From Fidelibacterota bacterium (GTDB lineage Bacteria; Fidelibacterota; UBA8477; JABMPR01): 58,304 nt of DNA. The DNA lies in the NCBI GenBank assembly GCA_013202495.1, contig JABMQQ010000099.1, positions 1-58,304 on the forward strand. The letters are read 5' to 3'. Each line of letters starts with the position of its first letter. Positions within the stretch are counted from its first letter, which is position 1. The translations under genes and the position numbers were made by a program. Below the pieces are notes generated by a model that had not been told where the DNA came from, ran no database searches, and saw nothing but the letters and a program-made list of their open reading frames with translations. Positions 17,502 to 25,369 of the stretch are shown in pieces.

Positions 17502-17990
17502 ATGAGCAAATTCTTATTCGGATCCGTTGTTGCGGTATTGTTGACTGCTTGCATATCAGTTATTGAATTTATTCCAGAAGAGAATATGTATTTATTGATC
17601 GATTTTACGAAGCTAACAGAAAAGGGAATGCTTATTACTCCAGATGTCTATAAAGGAGACTACTTAGCGGTTGGCATGATTGACATGATCCAATATCCAA
17701 GAGCGTACATGGTTGAATTACGACCAAAGTATACTGAGGCAGAATTAGAGAAAACACCATGGATACCACCTCCCAAACCTAATAAACAATGGGTCGTGGA
17801 GAAGCCTGATCATGAACGGATCTTAGATAGCTTATATCAAATGATTACAGAAAAAGGGGGAGATGCAATCACAAGGATCGAAATCTCCTATCCTGAAAAA
17901 TCGTATAATAGTGGAACTGTTTCACCAATTGTTCTTACTGGGATAAGAATAAATGGGTTTGCGATAAAACGTCTGAAAGATGAAGAGTAG
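17502..17990 (+). CDS. Hypothetical lipoprotein
   Basis: The 162-residue protein starts MSKFLFGSVVAVLLTAC, with Cys17 in a clear lipobox. The frame is open from 17460, but GGGAGGGG at 17490-17497 ends 4 bases before the ATG at 17502 and the signal starts there. The mature part has a Pro-rich linker (TPWIPPPKPNK) and a C-terminal alpha/beta part (GGDAITRIEISY) that resembles the fold of small YbjQ/heavy-metal-binding-like lipoproteins; this is only a resemblance. It is followed by another exported protein gene. Confidence 0.65.
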   Translation: MSKFLFGSVVAVLLTACISVIEFIPEENMYLLIDFTKLTEKGMLITPDVYKGDYLAVGMIDMIQYPRAYMVELRPKYTEAELEKTPWIPPPKPNKQWVVEKPDHERILDSLYQMITEKGGDAITRIEISYPEKSYNSGTVSPIVLTGIRINGFAIKRLKDEE

Positions 17991-18066
17991 CCTAGCCTAG
18001 CTCAATCACGTTAAGGGCCATAGAATTTAATTAAGTTAGACAGAGTTAACAAAGGAGGGTATCTTA

Positions 18067-18630
18067 ATGATTTCAGGTCGATCCAAATCCTGCTACAAGT
18101 ACATGGTCCTGATACTACTTTTTACTTTTTTCAAAAGTGCAGGTTTCGCAGCGGAGTGTTTTAGGTTGCAATACGGTATTTCGAAGACTGAGGCGATATT
18201 TCAGTTAAAGAAGGATAACATATATGTTGACAACTCGGGCAATTATGTTTTAGCAACCTATAAATTAACCGATCCCGATAATTATTCACTATTCAATGAT
18301 AAAGGGGAAAAACATGTATTTGCTATGTATGTATTTTCGAAAAACGCAGAAAAATTAAATCGTTGTATTTTGTTCTCTATCATTTCGGAGACGCGTATGG
18401 CAAACAGGAAAATTCTTGAGGGGATGGTTTCCGTTTATATGAAATCCAGACCGATTGCTCAAGATAACAAAAATGGTTTAGATTTAAAAATTTGGGAGCG
18501 AGGTGATACCGTTGTTGACCTCTATGAACTTGCTGGAATGATATATGTTGATTTTAAATTGCTTTTTATAGATTATGATAAGAGTGCGCCAGAAATAATC
18601 ATGGAAAATTCAAGTTGGGTGGGGGGATGA
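18067..18630 (+). CDS. Hypothetical exported protein
   Basis: The protein has 187 residues. A basic N-terminus and the hydrophobic MVLILLFTFFKSAGFA form a signal peptide with a likely cut after GFAA. The mature part is mixed alpha/beta without a motif that I recognise. AAAGGAGGG at 18050-18058 is a strong RBS. GTTAGACAGAG at 18034 upstream resembles the right end of an attC site, so this gene may also be cassette cargo. Confidence 0.62.
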   Translation: MISGRSKSCYKYMVLILLFTFFKSAGFAAECFRLQYGISKTEAIFQLKKDNIYVDNSGNYVLATYKLTDPDNYSLFNDKGEKHVFAMYVFSKNAEKLNRCILFSIISETRMANRKILEGMVSVYMKSRPIAQDNKNGLDLKIWERGDTVVDLYELAGMIYVDFKLLFIDYDKSAPEIIMENSSWVGG

Positions 18631-18658
18631 GCCAAAAAAGATACGGAAAATTCACTAA

Positions 18659-18686
18659 GCGAGTCTGTTTTGATAAGCAGCTCAAG
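18659..18686 (+). repeat. Copy of the 28-base element at 196-223
   Basis: GCGAGTCTGTTT and AAGCAGCTCAAG are identical to the element at 196-223; only the middle four or five bases differ. The copies are 18 kb apart, and both sit in a junction just before a gene. It ties the tRNA-Lys island to the cassette-like array at the left of the window. Confidence 0.6.
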
Positions 18687-18726
18687 CCTGGCACGCAAGT
18701 ATGAAGTTAATAAAGGAACTAAAATT

Positions 18727-18846
18727 ATGGCATTAATTAATTGTTCAGAATGTGGAAAAGAGGTTTCTGATAAAGCCTCAGCTTGTCCGAATTGTGGAGC
18801 ACCAATTAGTGTGCATACCCCACCAAAGACATATTCCACCAATTGA
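18727..18846 (+). CDS. 39-residue zinc-ribbon protein
   Basis: The short frame reads MALINCSECGKEVSDK then ASACPNCGAPIS and stops at 18846. Four cysteines in two CxxC knuckles (6, 9, 20, 23) form a zinc ribbon. AAGGA at 18713-18717 lies 9 bases before the ATG. Such ribbons normally head longer proteins, so this may be an N-terminal fragment. The following sequence in another frame belongs to a different, 5'-truncated gene, so a deletion or frameshift probably joined the two. Confidence 0.6.
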   Translation: MALINCSECGKEVSDKASACPNCGAPISVHTPPKTYSTN

Positions 18847-19288
18847 CAGAAATAATCAAAACTTATTCAGGAAGGAAATTCTCGCAGCTGCAGAAGAGCA
18901 ATCCATAGGATTAATAACCTGTTTTGATCTGTTCCGTCTGGCACGTGGGATTATTGTAAATAACTGGCCTACATCTGCAGTGCAAGATGTACTCTATTCA
19001 GTTGGTCATATACCACCAGTTCCATCTCATTACCAGTTTGTTGGAACCATTGAAAAACACATAAGAGTTAACAATATTATCGGCTTTCAATTACAAACCG
19101 CTGAATTGGCAGTTGATGATAAAATTTCCTTCGACTTGGGTTTAGACTACCATGAAGAAGCAGTTGAATCTATAGAAATTGATAACAATCAGGTGAATCA
19201 TGCTAATGTTGGAGATTTTGTAGGAATAAAGACTACGTTGCCCAAACACCAGATTCAAAAAAGAGTTAGAGTGTATAAGGTCTTATAA
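18830..19288 (+). pseudogene. 5'-truncated gene: nuclease-like tail plus EF-Tu-domain-2-like module
   Basis: In this frame the first coherent residues are about 18830 onward. The part LFRKEILAAAEEQSIGLI with ITCFDLFRLARG resembles the last helices of restriction-endonuclease-like domains. The C-terminal 75 residues (FVGTIEKHI, then DKISFDLG and ANVGDFVGIKT) look like the beta-barrel domain 2 of EF-Tu. There is no proper start or RBS; the frame upstream overlaps the zinc-ribbon gene. I read it as the 3' remnant of a larger gene. The family links are by pattern only. Confidence 0.5.
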
Positions 19289-19300
19289 TCAGTAGCTAGA

Positions 19301-19345
19301 GCATAACAAACGTTTAGAATTGACGTTCAAAGATTTCTGAGTATA
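19301..19345 (+). repeat. attC/VCR-like junction
   Basis: GCATAACAAACGTTTAG then AATTGACGTTCAAAG follows the truncated gene directly. The opening resembles the left end of Vibrio-type cassette sites (TAACAAACG), and AACGT/ACGTT can pair. No right-hand GTTRRRY core is found before the next gene. The rest of the 225-base gap shows only G-rich sequence near 19385-19420. Confidence 0.35.
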
Positions 19346-19513
19346 AAAAACCCTCAGGTGTATCAGAGCTACATATTGAATACATGAAGGGGGCGTGCCC
19401 AAGGGGACTGGGGGGTAGGGGTTACAAAAACTCAAGTCATGGAAAGTATTGAGGAAGAGCTGTCTTAGACTAACTTCTCTAATAAAACAATCGATTGCCT
19501 GGAGGGGAGCATT

Positions 19514-19975
19514 ATGAAATCAATTTTAGCAGTTCTACTAATGGGTTTTGCTCTATTTGCGCAGGACGTAATTGTGACACCTACAAAATCGATTTCCGGT
19601 AAGGTAGTTGCAATCGATAGCTCCTATATTGCTCTGATTGTCAGCGGGAATGAGAATGTTTCTGTTGCTGTACACAAGAACCTCAAGAGCATAGTACTTG
19701 ATTCAACAGAGACAATTTTAGACAATGAAGGATTGACGGTTGGACCAGACCATAGGCTGTGGTCTAATGAAACAAGATTCCTTGCTGGGAAAAATTATCA
19801 CCCCTTGAAGAAAGAACTATCAGATACTCTCAAAACAAGTTTCGCTGGAGAACTGAGAAAACTGGATAATGATGACAGGCAAACCCTTGCGCTTGAGAGG
19901 ATAGCGCTGGTGTTAACAATTGAACTTGCTCTATCTATTGTGCTGATTGTGATTGCGCTAACTGCTACCCCCTGA
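19514..19975 (+). CDS. Hypothetical exported protein with C-terminal membrane helix
   Basis: The 153-residue protein has a signal peptide (MKSILAVLLMGFALFAQ). The part after it (ISGKVVAIDSSYIALIVSG) looks like a small beta-barrel of the type seen in exported FCB proteins. Residues about 130-150 are strongly hydrophobic (LVLTIELALSIVLIVIAL), so the C-terminus would be anchored in the membrane. GGAGGGGAG precedes the ATG at a normal distance. No family is recognised. Confidence 0.6.
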   Translation: MKSILAVLLMGFALFAQDVIVTPTKSISGKVVAIDSSYIALIVSGNENVSVAVHKNLKSIVLDSTETILDNEGLTVGPDHRLWSNETRFLAGKNYHPLKKELSDTLKTSFAGELRKLDNDDRQTLALERIALVLTIELALSIVLIVIALTATP

Positions 19976-20105
19976 GCAGGAACCACAAGTGGGTGAGCAA
20001 CTGATTCTACATCACCTGCCTAGTTAACGTTAATCGTTACTCAGTAAAGGATTGAAGGGTATTGAGATGTGGAGTATCCCACTAGTATCCCAATAAGTGT
20101 AGAAA

Positions 20106-20447
20106 TTAAGCTTCTGCTAGTGGGGTGAGGGGCTTGAGTGACATTTTATCTGTGAGTAATGACTTTAAGTAGTCAGGTGGGAACTTCAAATAAATCTCGG
20201 TGGTTTTCAAATCAGAATGTCCAAGCAGGTTCTTAACAAGCTCAATGCTGTCAGATTTGAGTAGCATCCGAACAGCGAATGTAGATCTGAAAGAATGAAG
20301 TGTTTTCCCGTCAGCGACTTTAGCGAGTTTCCTGAGTTTAGTAAAAGTTTTGGTGATATGCATTTTCTTATATGGATTCGTTGTAGCTAATACAAAATCA
20401 TCCTGGATCTCAGAGGGGAGAGGGCTTGCTACCCCAGAAGTATCCCG
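20106..20447 (-). pseudogene. C-terminal stub of a tyrosine recombinase (integrase)
   Basis: The open stretch codes for about 113 residues; a TAG lies just upstream at 20448-20450. It keeps catalytic box II (LHSFRSTFAV, with HxxR) and the end of the domain (NLLGHSDLKTTEIYLKF, with the GH pair and the Tyr nucleophile). The N-terminal SAM-like domain, the first Arg and the Lys strand are missing, so it cannot be active alone. It reads away from the tRNA-Lys gene 120 bases to the right, the usual place of an integrase beside its att site. An ATG at 20363 could start an 85-residue product. Confidence 0.82.
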
Positions 20448-20565
20448 CTAATTGTGTTAAATATGACCACTTATACCAACTAATGATCACGTCATCGGAA
20501 AATGTGCTCTAAATGAAAAATCCCTGTGATTCAACGGGACGTTGAGGCACAAGGACTTAGGGGTG

Positions 20566-20638
20566 TGATCGCGGCAGGGATCGAACCTGCGACCAATTGA
20601 TTAAAAGTCAACTGCTCTACCAGCTGAGCTACGCGACC
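20566..20638 (-). tRNA. tRNA-Lys (anticodon UUU)
   Basis: The 73 bases fold into a complete cloverleaf: acceptor GGTCGCG with CGCGATC (one G-U pair), D stem GCTC/GAGC, anticodon stem GTTGA/TCAAT with loop CTTTTAA (anticodon TTT), T arm GCAGG/CCTGC with TTCGATC, and discriminator A. CCA is not encoded. The 3' half is duplicated in part at 15999-16041 and the downstream flank at 15702-15745, which shows that it is an integration target. Confidence 0.95.
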
Positions 20639-20793
20639 ATGAAATGAGGGCTTATTAACATACGAAGCCCTTTAAAAAGCGAGGCAATATAGTTTTGTCC
20701 CCACCGCGGGCAAAACAATTTCCAAGTCAATTTAAGGTTTTTAAATCACCCATTTAGGATTGGTTGTTTTTATAAAATATTTATCTTGAGGGC

Positions 20794-21624
20794 ATGGAAA
20801 AAACAAATAGTTCGTGGAGAGTCATCTCTACCGCGGTGTACGGAGCCCCCAATGAGGGCAAAATTTATGGCTATCTGGAAATTGATGTCACCGATGCCTG
20901 GGAGATGATCAAGACCAATCGAGCTGAGGGGCGGCGCATCACTATGACCCACCTGGTAGCGGCTGCGATTGGTAGGGCCATTGGTTGGGATATTCCGGAG
21001 ATGAATGCCTTTGTAAAACGAGGGGCAGTGGTTCAGCGGGACGAAGTCATTGTGACTGTTGCGGTCAATATGCACGGCGGTAAAGAAATGACCAGCGTGA
21101 AACTTTTTGACGCTCACAAGAAGACGGTTTTTGAGATTGCCGACGATATTCGCAATCGCGTAGCACAAGCCCGGGGCGGAGATGACAATGATACCATGGA
21201 CAATAAATCCTTCATGGCTAAAATCCCCTGGCCTTTTCGACGTATGGCGTTTCTCCTGTTTCGATTTATTACCAATACACTGGGTTTCCAAATCAAATCT
21301 ATGGGTTTGGGTCACAACGCCTTTGGTTCTATTTTACTTTCAAATATTGGCTCTCATGGATTGACTACGGGTTGGGGCGCACTCTTCCCGGGATCCAAAT
21401 TACCTGCTGTGGTAATTATGGGGAAGGAAGAGGACAAAGCCGTTGTCAGGGATGGTGAGGTTGTTGTTCGGAAGATTCTTCCACTTACAGGAACTTTTGA
21501 TCATCGTATTATGGATGGCTATCATTGTGGCATGTTGGCCCATCACATAAAACGCTATCTTGAGAATGCAGATCTTCTCGCCGAAACGCCAGTGGAATTG
21601 AAAGAAGAAGCTTTAAAGAGTTAA
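20794..21624 (+). CDS. Stand-alone 2-oxoacid dehydrogenase E2-type acyltransferase domain
   Basis: The 276-residue protein matches the catalytic domain of E2 acyltransferases (chloramphenicol-acetyltransferase fold). The end carries TFDHRIMDGYHCG, with the catalytic His and Asp near residues 236-240. The stretch LLSNIGSHGL is also typical. There is no lipoyl or subunit-binding domain before it, since the protein starts directly with the core, so it is not a normal E2 subunit. It may acylate a small molecule or CoA ester, as in other lipoyl-less E2 homologues. No E1 or E3 gene is nearby. It is convergent with the MauE-like gene. Confidence 0.8.
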   Translation: MEKTNSSWRVISTAVYGAPNEGKIYGYLEIDVTDAWEMIKTNRAEGRRITMTHLVAAAIGRAIGWDIPEMNAFVKRGAVVQRDEVIVTVAVNMHGGKEMTSVKLFDAHKKTVFEIADDIRNRVAQARGGDDNDTMDNKSFMAKIPWPFRRMAFLLFRFITNTLGFQIKSMGLGHNAFGSILLSNIGSHGLTTGWGALFPGSKLPAVVIMGKEEDKAVVRDGEVVVRKILPLTGTFDHRIMDGYHCGMLAHHIKRYLENADLLAETPVELKEEALKS

Positions 21625-21644
21625 TTGAATCTGGAAGACCAGAC

Positions 21645-22106
21645 TTAAGATTTTGACTGAACCACCCTTGTACGATATTCAATGAGAGCACAGCTGAGGA
21701 ACAATCCCATATTCTGAAGGATTTTCAATAATCCCACATTGGATTCTTCACTATCCATGCTAAAACACCCACAATTAAAATCAAGACCCCGGGCCATGGC
21801 TGATGTGATTGCCAGGATAAAAACAAGTAGTAAGCTGCCGATCAGGATATAAGCCGCCCGCTGGTATCGATTTATGACCAGAGCAATCCCGCATATCAAC
21901 TCAAGCCAGGGAAGAATAATTGCTGAGATATGCAAAAGGGGTAAGGGTAACAACCGATAATTCGAAATTGATTTGGCAAATAGACCGGGATTCCAGATTT
22001 TATCCAGACTGGCGTAGATAAAGAGTAGACCTAACCCGATTTGAATGCTTCGAATAAACCATTCACCGTGTCGACTCCTAAGAAAATTGTCTAAGCTGGC
22101 GCGCAT
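21645..22106 (-). CDS. MauE/DoxX-family membrane protein
   Basis: The 153-residue protein has four transmembrane segments. The first contains GLLFIYASLDKIWNPG, typical of MauE/DoxX proteins. The NCGCF motif (Cys112, Cys114) sits after the third segment, as in MauE-type proteins thought to act in disulfide or thiol redox at the membrane. Its ATG shares one base with the stop of the rhodanese gene (TGATG), so the two are translationally coupled and probably act together in periplasmic sulfur or disulfide chemistry. The hairpin TCTGG-AAGA-CCAGA just downstream (21630-21643) may end transcripts. Confidence 0.8.
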   Translation of the reverse strand: MRASLDNFLRSRHGEWFIRSIQIGLGLLFIYASLDKIWNPGLFAKSISNYRLLPLPLLHISAIILPWLELICGIALVINRYQRAAYILIGSLLLVFILAITSAMARGLDFNCGCFSMDSEESNVGLLKILQNMGLFLSCALIEYRTRVVQSKS

Positions 22107-22627
22107 CAGGGACCACTCTCAATGGGATAGCCAGCATCCCGCCATTCCTGCCAACCGCCGAAAAAGAAATTCACATCTGTAAATCCCATCATCTTCAAAT
22201 CTGCAGCGAGATCAATGGAGGCATTGCAATCTTCTCCATCACAATAGGTGATGATGTGTCTGCTAAAATTCAGATTCTCTAAATAGGTAAGAGAATCCAT
22301 AAAGGCATGGACAGGTATGTTGATGGCGTTTTTAATATGACCCAATCCGAAATCCTCAGGACTGCGCGCATCAAAAAACAGGGCTGTATTATTTTCAAAG
22401 GCTGAGTATGCATTTCTGAGAGAAATATTGGAGGCAGCTTCACCATCGCCATTAGGATTTATGGAGACGGCAGGTACGGCTACTCCAGCAGAATCATCAC
22501 CCACCATAGTAACCTCAGTTTTTAAACCAATACCATTGGGGAGTACAGCCTGTGCAGTTATGCCTAACACGGTGGATACGACAATCAAAGTGAGAATATC
22601 TTTGATGAGTTTGTTCATCTGATTCAT
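22106..22627 (-). CDS. Membrane-anchored rhodanese-domain protein
   Basis: The 173-residue protein has an N-terminal hydrophobic segment (about 8-28) that serves as signal or anchor. A rhodanese domain covers about 66-170: LFFDARSPEDFGLGHI, then INIPV and the catalytic loop YCDGEDCNAS with Cys129 and a second Cys134. The end FFFGGWQEWRDAGYP is also typical. It would move sulfane sulfur in the periplasm. It is the first gene of a coupled pair with the MauE-like gene and is divergent from hflKC. Start could be ATG 22627 or 22618. Confidence 0.82.
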   Translation of the reverse strand: MNQMNKLIKDILTLIVVSTVLGITAQAVLPNGIGLKTEVTMVGDDSAGVAVPAVSINPNGDGEAASNISLRNAYSAFENNTALFFDARSPEDFGLGHIKNAINIPVHAFMDSLTYLENLNFSRHIITYCDGEDCNASIDLAADLKMMGFTDVNFFFGGWQEWRDAGYPIESGP

Positions 22628-22783
22628 AACGATTGATAATAAAAGACGCTGTAATTGAATCCTACAAGAAACTAGGGAGATTCCATTTGATAGTGGAAAA
22701 GAATTGATCTGAATTCCGTATTCACCTGACTTTCAATGAGACGGCCTCTATATTCAAAGGCTATAACAAAAGGAGAAAAAAAG

Positions 22784-23779
22784 ATGGCTGGAAAGCGTGT
22801 TGTTATTGGTGATAGTGAGGTTGAGATTCCAGATTTTGGAATGAAGACCTTTATTTATCCAGTATTATTATTATTGCTGGTCTGGATATTTTTTGCCGGA
22901 CCATTTTATGTTGTAGATCCTGAACAAAATGGGGTTGTCAAAACATTCGGAAAACTCAGTGATATCACTGAACCTGGTTTAAGATTTAAATTTCCCTGGC
23001 CCATACAGACTGTTGAATTGGTCAACGTCGAAGAAGTTCGGCGTTTAGAGTTGGGTTTCCGTACAGTCAGAGCTGGTGGTGCATCAAATTCTGCTCAGTA
23101 TAAAAAAGTACCTAGTGAGGCGTTGATGCTCACCGGGGATGAAAACATCGTTAGTGTGGATCTGGTAGTCCAATACAAAATTAAGGATGCTGGACAATTT
23201 CTGTTCCGTGTGGCAGACCCAGAGCGGGCTGTTTCACACGCTGCTGAAGCCTCTATCCGACAGGTTGTAGGATCTCAGCCTATTGATCAAACACTGACAA
23301 CTGGAAAAGCAATGATCGAAGCAGCGACGAAAGAGTTGCTTCAAAAAGTGCTGGATAGTTATGAGGCTGGTGTCTATGTCTCTGAGATCAAATTGCAGGA
23401 TGTAACGCCTCCTCAACAGGTTGATGCGGCTTTCAAGGATGTGCAATCTGCCAAAGAAGAAAAAGAGAAGAAAGTGAATATTGCCCTGGGATATCAGAAT
23501 GAAATTATCCCCCAGGCCCGTGGAGAAGCAGCTCAGGCTTTCCAGGAGGCTGAAGCTTTCAAGCAAAAACGTATCAAAGAGGCTCAGGGTGATGCATCAC
23601 GCTTTACTCAAATGCTTTACCAGTATCGTCTGGCCAAAAATGTTACCAAGACACGTATGTATCTTGAAACCATGGAAGAGATTCTTCCTGGTCTTGATAA
23701 GTATATTGTTGATGGAAAAGATGCAGGTGGTCTGGTGAATGTTCTAAGTCTTGAGAAAGTGAAAGGGGGTGCGAAATGA
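22784..23779 (+). CDS. hflK: HflK, band-7 membrane protease regulator
   Basis: The protein has about 331 residues. One N-terminal transmembrane helix (near 22-42) is followed by an SPFH/band-7 domain (VDPEQNGVVKTFGKLSD onward) and a long helical region rich in Ala, Glu and Lys. HflK pairs with HflC to form a large cage around the FtsH protease in the inner membrane. AAAGGAG at 22767-22775 supports the ATG at 22784 rather than the upstream ATG at 22736. The stop overlaps the hflC start (ATGA), so the subunits are coupled. Confidence 0.9.
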   Translation: MAGKRVVIGDSEVEIPDFGMKTFIYPVLLLLLVWIFFAGPFYVVDPEQNGVVKTFGKLSDITEPGLRFKFPWPIQTVELVNVEEVRRLELGFRTVRAGGASNSAQYKKVPSEALMLTGDENIVSVDLVVQYKIKDAGQFLFRVADPERAVSHAAEASIRQVVGSQPIDQTLTTGKAMIEAATKELLQKVLDSYEAGVYVSEIKLQDVTPPQQVDAAFKDVQSAKEEKEKKVNIALGYQNEIIPQARGEAAQAFQEAEAFKQKRIKEAQGDASRFTQMLYQYRLAKNVTKTRMYLETMEEILPGLDKYIVDGKDAGGLVNVLSLEKVKGGAK

Positions 23780-24627
23780 GAAATATTGGTTTAATTATTG
23801 TTCTCATCTTAGCCCTTCTCGTTCTATGGGGCGGTGTCATGATCGTCGACGAAACCGAGCAAATCGTGATTGTTCAATTGGGAAAACCTGTTCGCAATAT
23901 TATGAAACCTGGTTTGAACTTCAAGATCCCGTTTATCCAGTCAGCTACTGTTTTTGAAAGAAGACTGCTGGAATATGATAGTGCACCCAATACCATCTTA
24001 ACCGAGGATAAGAAAAACCTGATTCTGGATAACTATGCTCAGTGGAGAATTTCTGATCCTCTGAAATTCATGCAGACCATGCGCACCCAGGCCCTGGCTC
24101 AATCTCGTTTAGATGATATCATTTATTCAAGCCTTCGAGTACAGTTGGGTACCCACCTCATGCATGAAATTGTATCCACCATGCGCGATTCACTCATGCA
24201 TAAAGTGACCCAAAATGCCAATTTTACCGCTGCGGATTACGGGATCGAGATTGTGGATGTTCGTATCAAGCGGGCGGATCTTCCTCGTGAGAATGAACAG
24301 GCTGTTTTTGATCGCATGAAGGCTGAACGTGAAAGAATGGCCAAGCAGTTCAGATCTGAGGGTGATGAAGAAGCAGTTAAAATCCGCGCCGAAACCGATA
24401 AAGATCGCGAGATCATTCTGGCTGATGCTTATAAGTTAGCTCAGGAGGTTCGTGGAAATGGTGAGGCTCAGGCGATTAAGATATACGCCGATGCCTACAA
24501 ACAGGATCCGGATTTCTATGAATTCATTCGAACCATGGATGCCTACAAGAAAGTCTTTGATGACAAGACCAAGCTTGTATTGACACCAGAATCCGATTTT
24601 CTCAGATATCTAAAGGAAATGAAATAG
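23776..24627 (+). CDS. hflC: HflC, band-7 membrane protease regulator
   Basis: The 283-residue protein starts with a single membrane helix (IGLIIVLILALLVLWGGVMI), followed by the SPFH domain (VDETEQIVIVQLGKPVRNI) and the conserved VRIKRADLP segment and a helical tail. It forms the HflKC complex with the upstream gene product and controls FtsH. The start overlaps the hflK stop by four bases. A strong stem-loop 40 bases after the stop ends the operon. Confidence 0.92.
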   Translation: MRNIGLIIVLILALLVLWGGVMIVDETEQIVIVQLGKPVRNIMKPGLNFKIPFIQSATVFERRLLEYDSAPNTILTEDKKNLILDNYAQWRISDPLKFMQTMRTQALAQSRLDDIIYSSLRVQLGTHLMHEIVSTMRDSLMHKVTQNANFTAADYGIEIVDVRIKRADLPRENEQAVFDRMKAERERMAKQFRSEGDEEAVKIRAETDKDREIILADAYKLAQEVRGNGEAQAIKIYADAYKQDPDFYEFIRTMDAYKKVFDDKTKLVLTPESDFLRYLKEMK

Positions 24628-24667
24628 TCTTTAAAATTATCCTTAAGACACTCTGTAAATGTAACCC

Positions 24668-24698
24668 AGGGGTGGCTGTCGTAATGGCAACCACCCCT
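24668..24698 (+). terminator. Terminator after hflC
   Basis: AGGGGTGG pairs with CCACCCCT around a loop that contains a further TG/CA pair, followed by TTGTTTATT. It lies 40 bases after the hflC stop and 110 bases before hslV. Confidence 0.75.
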
Positions 24699-24808
24699 TT
24701 GTTTATTCAAAAATTTTGGTCCCAAAAAGGATTGCGGCAACAAAGAGCTAATTTATATTCAGCGGCTTTAAAATAACGAAGCAATGAATAGCGAAAAGAG
24801 GCACCGAT

Positions 24809-25354
24809 ATGAACATGTTTCCTGATCTTCACTCCACCACAATTCTGGGAGTCAGACACAATGGCAAAGTCGCCCTGGGCGGAGATGGCCAAGTCACCTT
24901 CGGGGATACAGTGATGAAACATGGAGCAGTTAAAATCCGCTCTATCTATGACGGTGACGTTCTGGCAGGATTTGCAGGATCTGCCGCAGATGCTTTTGCA
25001 CTATTTGAGAAATTTGAAGCCAAGCTAGATGAATTCGGTGGTGATCTTGTGCGAGCCGCGGTGGAACTGGCCAAGGATTGGCGTATGGATAAAATGCTTC
25101 GAAATCTTGAAGCCATGCTGGTTGTTATGGATATCGATCATGGACTGATTATCTCTGGCAATGGTGATGTAGTTGAGTCCGATGATGGCGTCATGTCCAT
25201 CGGATCCGGCAGTCCCTATGCTACAGCCGCTGCACGTGCCTTTATCGCCAGTGGGAAAAAGTCCCCCAAAGAAATTGTACGTATGTCCCTGGAAATCACT
25301 GCTGACATTTGTATCTACACCAATGACAAAATAAATATTTTAGAATTGAAATAA
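24809..25354 (+). CDS. hslV: HslV, ATP-dependent protease subunit
   Basis: The 181-residue protein is the threonine peptidase of the HslUV (ClpYQ) protease. The conserved core begins [19 protein letters not shown] at residue 10, so Thr10 would be the catalytic residue after removal of a nine-residue propeptide (MNMFPDLHS), longer than the single Met of the E. coli protein. The oxyanion and S1-pocket region GSAADAFAL is intact. AGAGG lies 7 bases before the ATG. hslU follows after 15 bases, the standard operon. Confidence 0.95.
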   Translation: MNMFPDLHSTTILGVRHNGKVALGGDGQVTFGDTVMKHGAVKIRSIYDGDVLAGFAGSAADAFALFEKFEAKLDEFGGDLVRAAVELAKDWRMDKMLRNLEAMLVVMDIDHGLIISGNGDVVESDDGVMSIGSGSPYATAAARAFIASGKKSPKEIVRMSLEITADICIYTNDKINILELK

Positions 25355-25369
25355 GAGAACACAGTATAC

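Noticed and set aside
20770-21315. 181-codon open frame on the minus strand
   Set aside because: It lies entirely across from the E2 acyltransferase gene, has no RBS and no domain pattern; the plus-strand protein has clear catalytic motifs.
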